A program made the position numbers and the translations under genes. From a virus, in IMG/VR virus record IMGVR_UViG_3300027754_000065, positions 22,815 to 86,814 of that record: a stretch of DNA of 64,000 nucleotides, one strand, 5' to 3'. Below the pieces are notes generated by a model, which saw only the letters and a program-made list of their open reading frames with translations, did no database searches and was not told the origin of the DNA. The stretch's first letter is position 1; every line of letters starts with the position of its first letter. Below are positions 57,216-64,000 of the stretch, in pieces.

Positions 57216-58640
57216 TTACCAAGTAATAGTACCAGTACCTTGTGTGAAACGATACACTCTATAACCTGATCTAGTGGGTTGGTCATAAGTTAAACCACCA
57301 GATATTGATACCGGCGCTGTATATGTATTAGGATAAGCAATAATAACTATACCAGAACCACCTGCACCCCCGCCCCCATTATTGCCTCCGCCACCTCCGC
57401 CACCTCCACCAGTGTTTGGTGTACCAGCAGATCCAGTGTTAAACTCTATTCCACCTGCTCCTCCACCACCACTACCACCAGCGCCAACAGTTCCAGAGAA
57501 TCTAACTCCACCTCCACCTCCACCTGCATAAGTAATTGACGATCCAGTAATAGATGATGCGCTACCGGCACCGCCTGCACCAGCAACATTGTCACCACTG
57601 TTTGCACCGACAGCACCTGCTCCGCCACCACCAGCACCAGTAGTGTTATAATAATAAACTCCTGTACCGCCGTTATTACCTTGAGATGGAGAAGTTGATG
57701 GTGTATTACCGGCACCACCTACTATATTGTTGTAGCCGTTGCCACCGCCACCTGATCCTCCGGCTGGGGGAGATGATCCATCACCACCTGTACTTCCATA
57801 GCCCCCACCTGTAGCAGTAATTGAAGAAAATACGGAATTTTGACCAATTTGACTAGCCCCACCACCGGCGCCAACTGTTATAGTATATGCGGTAGATACT
57901 GAAACAGATAAAGTTGAAGTTCTATAACCACCGGCTCCGCCTCCACCACCATGATTTCCGCCACCTCCTGCCCCACCAGCAACTACCAAGTATTCAACTG
58001 AAGTTGGTGTCGATGATTGTGTTGTTATTTGATTACTTGCACTACTATTAGCACTATTACCTATGGCATTTGTTGCGTACACTGTAAATGTATAAGAAGT
58101 ACTAGCGGTTAAGCCACTTACTGTAATTGTACCTGAACCTGCTTGATTTAATGTACCGGTAATATTTCCTGGGCTGCTAACCGCTGTATAACTAGTAATT
58201 GTACTACCTCCATTACTAGCAGGTGCAGTAAATGTGACTGTAGCAGTTGTTGGACCGGTAGTTGTAGCAGTACCAATAGTAGGTGCACCAGGTACTGTAA
58301 ATGTTGTGATACTATTGCTTGCGCTACTGTTTGTGCTATTTCCAATTCTATTAGTAGCATATACAGTAAATGTATAACTAGTATTTTGGGATAGTCCAGT
58401 AACAGTAATAGTGCCTGAACCGGCTTGACTTAATGTACCGGTAATATTTCCTGGACTACTAACTGCGGTGTAGCTAGTGATAGATGCACCACCGTTATAA
58501 GAAGGTGCAGTAAAAGATATTGTTGCTGTAGTTGAACCAGTGGCCGTTGCTGTGCCAATAGTGGGCGCATTAGGTACAGTTAACCCTTCAATAATTATTC
58601 CTGATCCTATTAATAGTCCAGATGTTAATGTCATGCCCAT
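57216..58640 (-). CDS. Tail-fibre protein: two FN3 domains plus glycine-rich domain
   Basis: 474 residues. FN3-type repeats ~20-115 and ~118-205 (PNAPTIGTATATGST ... YTFTVYATNRIGNS) with near-duplicate sequence, then a glycine-rich domain (VEYLVVAGGAGGGGNHGG ... IVIIAYPN), and a C-terminal YRVYRFTQGTGTITW. The Gly-rich polyGly helix-bundle type domain occurs in receptor-binding adhesins. FN3 repeats are common Ig-like phage virion add-ons that bind glycans weakly. Confidence 0.8.
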   Translation of the reverse strand: MGMTLTSGLLIGSGIIIEGLTVPNAPTIGTATATGSTTATISFTAPSYNGGASITSYTAVSSPGNITGTLSQAGSGTITVTGLSQNTSYTFTVYATNRIGNSTNSSASNSITTFTVPGAPTIGTATTTGPTTATVTFTAPASNGGSTITSYTAVSSPGNITGTLNQAGSGTITVSGLTASTSYTFTVYATNAIGNSANSSASNQITTQSSTPTSVEYLVVAGGAGGGGNHGGGGGAGGYRTSTLSVSVSTAYTITVGAGGGASQIGQNSVFSSITATGGGYGSTGGDGSSPPAGGSGGGGNGYNNIVGGAGNTPSTSPSQGNNGGTGVYYYNTTGAGGGGAGAVGANSGDNVAGAGGAGSASSITGSSITYAGGGGGGVRFSGTVGAGGSGGGGAGGIEFNTGSAGTPNTGGGGGGGGGNNGGGGAGGSGIVIIAYPNTYTAPVSISGGLTYDQPTRSGYRVYRFTQGTGTITW

Positions 58641-58647
58641 ATTATAT

Positions 58648-60363
58648 TTAACTCCACTTGATGATTACGATGCCGCTGCCACCGTTGCCACCGTTTGATC
58701 TATATGTACCGGTTGGTGTATAAGCGCCGGCACCTCCTCCCCCACCTAAATTAGCAGTACCATTACTACCAGTTGTTAATCCACTAGCAGAACCAGCACC
58801 ACCTCCACCTGATCCACCCGATCCGCCTGTACCACCGTTATATGTTCCGCCGCCGCCTCCACCAGCATATGTTACTGAAGTACCTGATAAAGATGATGCT
58901 GTGCCAGATCCACCTGCACCACCTACAGTTTCGGACCCATTACCACCAACAGAACCCGCACCGCCGCCTCCACCACCTCCGTAATTTGGGGCAGATGAAC
59001 TAGCAGTTCCGCTATTGTTTCCTTGAGATGGTGTTGTTGACGGTGTATTTCCTGCTCCAGCCGCTCCAGAAGTAATTGGACCACCACCAGAACCACCAGA
59101 CTTTCCAGCGTAATTTATGCTTGGGGAAGATATTTCTGATCCACCGCCACCTCCACCTGTTGATGTTATAGAACTAAAAATTGAATCATTTCCGCTGACC
59201 CCTGCGGCTTGAGATGTAGTTGCTCCATATCCACCTGTTCCGCCAGCACCAACAGTAACAGTATAAGAAGTACCGGCAGTAACAGAAAGTCCTGTTGCGG
59301 TACGATATCCACCTGCGCCACCACCACCTGATCCTGTTCCACCAGACCCACCACCTCCACCTCCAGCTACAACCAAGTATTCAACTGAGGTTGAACCTGC
59401 TGGTGCTACCCATATTCCAGAACTGTAGAAAATTACTGTATTAGGTGGTAAGTTTACTAAGTATGCGGGAGTTGTTGGCGCTAGTGTACCAGAAGAAGTG
59501 AATGTATGAATAACATAGCCACCTGTGCAAGTAACCGTTCCACCAGTAAAGTATTGAACAACTCCTGAATAGCGTATGACTACAATGCCTGAACCGCCAT
59601 TACCGCCTCGACCGTCACTCCCCGCACCACCACCAGCACCACCGCCTGTGTTTGCAGTTCCATAAACTGCGGCAGATGACCCGCCGCCCGTACCACCGCC
59701 TCCTACGCCACCTGCTCCCCCAGTAGCGTTAGCGCCGCCGCCACCACCGCCAGCATAAGTAGTAACAGTTCCAGATATGGCAGACGCTATTCCTGCACCG
59801 CCATTGCCACCTGTAGTTGTATTTGCTACTAAACCATTGGTTCCTGCACCGCCACCGCCACCGCCAGCACCAGCATAAGCACTTCCATTTGCACCAGCAT
59901 TTCCTTGTCCAGAGATGCCAGAAGCGCCCAAACCAGTAACATACTGCGTAGCGCCACCGCCACCAGAACCACCCGATGCGCCATTTCCACCCGGTGCTAT
60001 ACCGCCAACAGCGACTAAAGATGCACCAACTCCGCCACCCGTTGCAACAATTCGCCCTGTAAAAGCACCAGAAGTTGTAGAGTCAAAAACAGAATTTTCT
60101 CCATTTGTGCCTGTACTAGATTGCCCAGAAGTACCAGTACCACCAGCACCTACGGTCACAAAGTATGAAGTACCCAAAGTTATGCCTGCATAGCCAGCAA
60201 GCAATCCACCTGCGCCACCGCCGCCAGCTAATTGACTTCCCGCACCACCACCGCCAGCAACAATCAAATACTCTACTACAGTAGGAGGGACACCTGTCCA
60301 ATCACTATTTCTAATTGCTTGAGCAACTTGGCTCAGCGTCCACATTCCACTGTATGCTGGCAT
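58648..60363 (-). CDS. Tail-fibre protein with two glycine-rich domains
   Basis: 571 residues. Starts MPAYSGMWTLSQVAQAIRNS; Gly-rich domain 1 ~28-275 and domain 2 ~325-571, each opening VEYL(I/V)VAGGGG and closing GGSGIVVI(R/K). The two are internal duplicates. GGATAATAGAG ribosome site. The N-terminal ~25 residues probably dock to the fibre base. Confidence 0.8.
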   Translation of the reverse strand: MPAYSGMWTLSQVAQAIRNSDWTGVPPTVVEYLIVAGGGGAGSQLAGGGGAGGLLAGYAGITLGTSYFVTVGAGGTGTSGQSSTGTNGENSVFDSTTSGAFTGRIVATGGGVGASLVAVGGIAPGGNGASGGSGGGGATQYVTGLGASGISGQGNAGANGSAYAGAGGGGGGAGTNGLVANTTTGGNGGAGIASAISGTVTTYAGGGGGGANATGGAGGVGGGGTGGGSSAAVYGTANTGGGAGGGAGSDGRGGNGGSGIVVIRYSGVVQYFTGGTVTCTGGYVIHTFTSSGTLAPTTPAYLVNLPPNTVIFYSSGIWVAPAGSTSVEYLVVAGGGGGGSGGTGSGGGGAGGYRTATGLSVTAGTSYTVTVGAGGTGGYGATTSQAAGVSGNDSIFSSITSTGGGGGGSEISSPSINYAGKSGGSGGGPITSGAAGAGNTPSTTPSQGNNSGTASSSAPNYGGGGGGGAGSVGGNGSETVGGAGGSGTASSLSGTSVTYAGGGGGGTYNGGTGGSGGSGGGGAGSASGLTTGSNGTANLGGGGGAGAYTPTGTYRSNGGNGGSGIVIIKWS

Positions 60364-60374
60364 CTCTATTATCC

Positions 60375-60731
60375 TTATGCTGGTATTACGACTTCAGTCC
60401 AACTTGTTGTTTCTTCATCCCATGTATACATCTTACCATCTGATGGCATAGGTGTAGGTGGATTCCACAAACATGTTTCTTCATCTAATACCCAACTAGC
60501 ATATGGTTTAGGTGGAATAAAAGCATCACGTTCACTATCATAAGTGTACCCGATGCCTGCGTAATTCTTACGCAATGGTGTGCCACCTTGTGTATGTACT
60601 CCACCTTGTGTGTTATAACTGGTTTGAACCCAACTACTAGGATCACCCCAATGTCCTAATTCAAGAACATCACGCTCAATCACAATCACTTGAGTGACTA
60701 TGCCGTTTTCTACTTTTGCAAAATGTGCCAT
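60375..60731 (-). CDS. Fibre-associated conserved protein
   Basis: 118 residues: MAHFAKVENGIVTQVIVIERD, then GGVHTQGGTPLRKNYAGIGYTYDSERDAFIPPKPY and SWVLDE ... WDEETTSW. A family found beside fibre genes of T4-like phages; likely small virion or assembly protein. Located between two glycine-rich fibre genes. Confidence 0.7.
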   Translation of the reverse strand: MAHFAKVENGIVTQVIVIERDVLELGHWGDPSSWVQTSYNTQGGVHTQGGTPLRKNYAGIGYTYDSERDAFIPPKPYASWVLDEETCLWNPPTPMPSDGKMYTWDEETTSWTEVVIPA

Positions 60732-60748
60732 TTTATTTTCCTCTTATT

Positions 60749-61669
60749 TTAGAAAGTTATTGAACCACTACTGGTCCAAATATATATCTGATATCCATTG
60801 TTGTATAAAATTTGTGGATTGCCTGTTGTGCTTACAGGTGGTGCTAGATTTCTTGGATAACGAATGATGACTATGCCGGAACCGCCAGACCCGTTAGTTC
60901 CTGAGTTTGCCCCTCCACCTCCGCCGCCTGAGTTTGCCCCTCCATTACCACCTCTGCCACTAGCTACGCTATCTTGCCCATTGTTGGTTGATCTTGTAAT
61001 ACCACCAAGTCCTGCGCCATTTGTGCTAGAACCGCCACCGCCTCCTGCACCACCATTACCACCGCCCCAAGGATCACCAACATTACCAATATACGATCTA
61101 CCCCCGCCACCACCTGCGTAGAATATAGAAGTACCTGTTATAGATGAACATATTCCAGCACCGCCATTACCTTTGCAATAAACACCAGCAACAATACTTC
61201 CCCCAACAGAACCAGCACCACCTCCCCCGCCACCACCAAAGGCTTGAGTATTAGGATTGTATGCTGCTGGATTGCCTGTCCCACCAGCAAATCCTTGTCC
61301 TGATGTTCCAGCACCTCCAGTATAAGGCCCGGCAACACTATACCATTGCCCACCACCGCCTCCAGAACCGCCAGAACTTCCATTAGACTCTTGAGCACCA
61401 CCAGCACCACCGCCAATTGCAGTAATTGAACTAAATACCGAATTGCTCCCATTTGTCGCTGACGGTCCACCACTGCCAACAGTAATAGTTAACGCAGAAC
61501 CTGCCGCAACAGCAAAACCAGCCGCAGTTAATAATCCACCAGCACCTCCACCACCAGTTTGTGCCCCACCGCCACCAGCAACAACAAGGTATTCCACCGT
61601 GCTAGTCTTTTGATCCGTCATGGGATTAAATGTTGCGCTTAGAAAACCTCCTAATAAAGTTTGACTCAT
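60749..61669 (-). CDS. Glycine-rich tail-fibre protein
   Basis: 306 residues. A short N-terminus (MSQTLLGGFLSATFNP), one Gly-rich domain (~27-270, VEYLVVAGGGG ... GGSGIVIIRYP) and the tail YQIYIWTSSGSITF. Single-domain version of the neighbouring genes. Confidence 0.78.
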   Translation of the reverse strand: MSQTLLGGFLSATFNPMTDQKTSTVEYLVVAGGGGAQTGGGGAGGLLTAAGFAVAAGSALTITVGSGGPSATNGSNSVFSSITAIGGGAGGAQESNGSSGGSGGGGGQWYSVAGPYTGGAGTSGQGFAGGTGNPAAYNPNTQAFGGGGGGGAGSVGGSIVAGVYCKGNGGAGICSSITGTSIFYAGGGGGRSYIGNVGDPWGGGNGGAGGGGGSSTNGAGLGGITRSTNNGQDSVASGRGGNGGANSGGGGGGANSGTNGSGGSGIVIIRYPRNLAPPVSTTGNPQILYNNGYQIYIWTSSGSITF

Positions 61670-61679
61670 AATATTATCC

Positions 61680-63740
61680 TTAGAAGGTTATTGAACCGCT
61701 ACCCGTGTATGTGTACACACGGTTCTTGTATCCTAAACCAGTTGCGAATGGTGAGAGTTGATTCCATGCCACAGTTCCTGCTACTGATGCGGCGTAAGAG
61801 TTTGTAGACCCATCTGCTAAATAACCGCCGGAAACCGTATTCAAAAGCAATTGCGTATTTGTAACAGCAGTATAAGGCGTTGTGGTTGCAGTATAATTAG
61901 AGGTGTATAATCCAGTGCCTTTTATTACACGAATATTACTCATGTAACCTTGCAAGCCGTAGTTGTTATAATAACTCGACCCCATAAAAGACGGGCCAGT
62001 TGAGCCAACGGTGTAATTAGTGGTGTCTGCTCCGGAACTAACAAGACTTCCGTTTACAAACCAATACAATGTTCCGCTAACCCTAGATACCGCTATGTTT
62101 AACCAAGTGTTAATTGATGGCGTTCCGTAATTAGGATTAAGTCCTGATTGCGTAAATAATTGCAGTCCACCGCTGTTTTGAAAAATACCAAGTGAAGAAT
62201 TAGCCGGATTACTAGCGCCACGGAAATCTAAAAGATAACTCGTTCCACTAGCGCCGCTGGTCGTACTATAAAAATTAGTCCAAAACTCAATCGTAAAATC
62301 ACCAGTGCCAAAAGCAAACCCGGATTGAGCCGCGTAGTAGATCCAACTTGATGTGCTTCCCGGCAATAAACTCCCCGACCCGCTGGTGCTGACTGTTGGG
62401 CTACCAGTAGTTGCGGCTGCTCCAGCGTATATATCAGGGTAACTTAGGATGACAATACCGGAGCCACCTGATTTTGGACCTCCTGCGTATCCGCCGCCGC
62501 CACCTCCTCCTCTGTTTACTGTACCATCTGCATCACCATTGCCACCTCCACCTACACCACCTGTACCATTAGTCGGCCCACCTCCTCCACCTCCACCAGC
62601 ATAAGTTGTAATAGTTCCAGAAATAGCAGACGCAATTCCTGCACCACCATTTCCCGCGACTGTTGAAATTGCGTTTAATCCAACTGTTCCAGCACCTCCT
62701 CCACCCCCACCAGCATACGGACTTGCTGTTGCGCTACCTGCTCCACCAGTATTGCCTTGACCGAACGTACCCTGTTGTCCTGTTGAATTATTCCCGCCAC
62801 CTCCAGAGCCACCTGTACCACTAGCCGCTGCCCCGCCGCCAATGGCTACGATGCTTGAAAAAACTGAATTTTGTCCTTGTGTATAAGCACCGCCACCACC
62901 ACCAACTGTTACTGTGAGAGCAGAACCAGTCGTAACTGGTATAGATCCTTGAAGTAATCCTCCTGCACCACCGCCACCTTGTGACGCACCTCCACCACCA
63001 GCAACTACAAGGTAGTCTACTGCTGGGGGCGAGAGTCCATTAACTGGGATTGCCGTTGGCGATATAGTTGAAGTGGTCGCAGACCCAACGTTTGTAATTG
63101 TGGATGCGTTACTACTATTATCAACAATTGTAGCGTTTTGTAGAGTTAGTAACGAAGTGCCTGTTATATTTCTCAGTGGGGCTGATGGAATTGCAAAATT
63201 AGACGTATAAAGTGCGGTACCTTTTACGATACGGAAGTTACTAATGTAACCATTCACATACCAAATTGCTGTTTCTTGTGCACCAATGTAAACAGTCTTG
63301 CTAACCGATCCTATACTATTTGCATTAGTATAACTGCCAACGCTTGCACCATTCACATACAGTGTTATTGTTGACCCGCTTCTAACACCTGCAATATGAT
63401 ACCACACTCCAGTTGTTATAGTAGCCGAATAAAAACTTGTTCCAGCGGTTGTTAAAAATCTAATAGTATTATTGTTTTGAATTTGTATTAGCCACTCGTC
63501 TGAAGTTCCAGTAGTCCAAGTTCCAGCAAGAACATAGTAATTTACACTTAAAGAACTTAGGTTAATCCAGCCCTCAATAGTAAAATCACCAGTCCCAAAG
63601 TTAAACGCTGAACTATAAGGAACAGTCAAATACTGGCTAGTACCATTGAACACACCAGCAGAAGTGCCTGCGGGCGCAATCCAAGCCTTTTGAACTATGC
63701 CCTGTACTTGCTGTCTGAGAGTGAATAATCCTTGTGCCAT
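61680..63740 (-). CDS. Tail-fibre protein: LamG, glycine-rich and LamG domains
   Basis: 686 residues. N-terminus MAQGLFTLRQQVQGIVQKAW; LamG-like ~30-195, Gly-rich ~240-435 (VDYLVVAGGGGASQGG), LamG-like ~460-645, then the NRVYTYTGSGSITF tail. The mixed order shows module shuffling between adjacent fibre genes. Receptor-binding role inferred. Confidence 0.8.
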   Translation of the reverse strand: MAQGLFTLRQQVQGIVQKAWIAPAGTSAGVFNGTSQYLTVPYSSAFNFGTGDFTIEGWINLSSLSVNYYVLAGTWTTGTSDEWLIQIQNNNTIRFLTTAGTSFYSATITTGVWYHIAGVRSGSTITLYVNGASVGSYTNANSIGSVSKTVYIGAQETAIWYVNGYISNFRIVKGTALYTSNFAIPSAPLRNITGTSLLTLQNATIVDNSSNASTITNVGSATTSTISPTAIPVNGLSPPAVDYLVVAGGGGASQGGGGAGGLLQGSIPVTTGSALTVTVGGGGGAYTQGQNSVFSSIVAIGGGAAASGTGGSGGGGNNSTGQQGTFGQGNTGGAGSATASPYAGGGGGGAGTVGLNAISTVAGNGGAGIASAISGTITTYAGGGGGGGPTNGTGGVGGGGNGDADGTVNRGGGGGGGYAGGPKSGGSGIVILSYPDIYAGAAATTGSPTVSTSGSGSLLPGSTSSWIYYAAQSGFAFGTGDFTIEFWTNFYSTTSGASGTSYLLDFRGASNPANSSLGIFQNSGGLQLFTQSGLNPNYGTPSINTWLNIAVSRVSGTLYWFVNGSLVSSGADTTNYTVGSTGPSFMGSSYYNNYGLQGYMSNIRVIKGTGLYTSNYTATTTPYTAVTNTQLLLNTVSGGYLADGSTNSYAASVAGTVAWNQLSPFATGLGYKNRVYTYTGSGSITF

Positions 63741-63750
63741 TGTTATATTC

Positions 63751-64000
63751 TTAAAAAGTTATTGTACCACTACTTACCCATACATACACTCGCCAACTGC
63801 CATCTATGTATGTTTGTGGGCTTCCAGTCGTTGATGTTGCCGAGGCTAGATATGATGGGTAACGGATGATGACTATGCCAGAGCCTCCTGAGCCTGATGG
63901 TGCAGGGCCATTTGAACCCCCACCGCCACCACCACCTGTATTGGCTAAACCACCACCACCGAACGATGATGCTGAGTAGAGCGCACCATTACCACCCCCG
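63751..64000 (-). CDS. Glycine-rich tail-fibre protein, 5' end cut by window edge
   Basis: The last ~82 codons are visible: Gly-rich repeats, GGSGIVIIRYPSYLASA, and the tail WRVYVWVSSGTITF. It continues beyond the right edge and belongs to the same fibre family. Confidence 0.75.
   Translation of the reverse strand, partial: GGGNGALYSASSFGGGGLANTGGGGGGGSNGPAPSGSGGSGIVIIRYPSYLASATSTTGSPQTYIDGSWRVYVWVSSGTITF

Noticed and set aside
59915-61121. Plus-strand Pro-rich open frames over the glycine-rich fibre genes
   Set aside because: Pro-rich translation is the expected antisense image of Gly codons (GGN/CCN); no ribosome sites.
1-64000. CRISPR arrays, tRNA or rRNA genes, insertion sequences
   Set aside because: No regularly spaced direct repeats, cloverleaf-like CCA-ending segments or transposase frames were recognised by eye; a tRNA scan could still find a diverged tRNA.

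Overview
This 64 kb window is AT-rich, packed almost entirely on the minus strand, and reads as a piece of a large T4-like (myovirus-type) tailed phage of a bacterium. The phage assignment rests on a family B DNA polymerase, a gp45-type sliding clamp, a DsbA-like small protein, an ATP-dependent DNA ligase, a FEN/RNase H-type 5' exonuclease, T4-late-type ATAAATA promoter boxes, a glycine-rich/LamG tail-fibre array and dozens of tiny overlapping genes. The host cannot be named from this sequence. Early-type promoters match the bacterial sigma-70 consensus exactly (TTGACA-N17-TATAAT), so a host with a conventional sigma-70 is implied.

Layout from left to right. 1-3.5 kb: small virion or unknown proteins, an AbrB-like protein, a HAD phosphatase and a pair of membrane proteins. 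3.5-8.5 kb: accessory genes (7Fe ferredoxin, MazG-like pyrophosphohydrolase, metallophosphoesterase, SWIM protein) and a run of single-gene units, each behind a near-identical sigma-70 promoter. 8.5-14.2 kb: a proteostasis block with ClpP, ClpS, Hsp20, ribosomal protein bS21 and ClpX, plus a large virion candidate and a catalytically degenerate metallophosphoesterase. 14.2-26.5 kb: a membrane/coiled-coil protein, DNA ligase, the exonuclease, many conserved unknowns and at least nine genes shorter than 60 codons. 26.5-33 kb: a ParB/Srx-like protein, UV-damage endonuclease and two plus-strand multidomain proteins. 33-45.7 kb: a 7-deazaguanine DNA-modification operon (QueE, QueD, FolE, DpdA and a second T-fold protein) with an epimerase and two glycosyltransferases, leading into clamp, polymerase and DsbA-like genes. 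45.8-55 kb: a glutamine amidotransferase and TilS-like pair, then two acetyltransferases, a metallopeptidase, a secreted nuclease, an amidoligase-like protein, Dps and large modular proteins. 55-64 kb: tandem tail-fibre or adhesin genes.

The most interesting signal is shared by about a dozen otherwise unrelated proteins. Each begins with a short basic/hydrophobic/acidic N-terminus ending in hydrophobic-x-Glu, which resembles the capsid-targeting sequence and gp21 protease site of T4 internal head proteins. Their bodies include a HAD phosphatase, GNAT acetyltransferases, an HExxH peptidase, an amidoligase-like domain, a kinase-like domain with an ASCH domain, and a GP88 domain. In the largest ones further hydrophobic-x-Glu sites lie at domain boundaries. 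I infer a set of head-packaged, protease-processed cargo proteins, possibly injected with the DNA. This is a hypothesis from sequence pattern; the prohead protease itself is not in the window.

Other points worth attention: a nearly complete phage Clp system with a ClpS adaptor but no ClpA; a 7-deazaguanine pathway without QueC; a TilS-like gene and an amidotransferase in one frame separated by a single stop; two palindromic operators with a common half-site; five late promoter boxes placed so close to ATG that the mRNAs should be almost leaderless; and a start-codon hairpin with a late promoter inside it.
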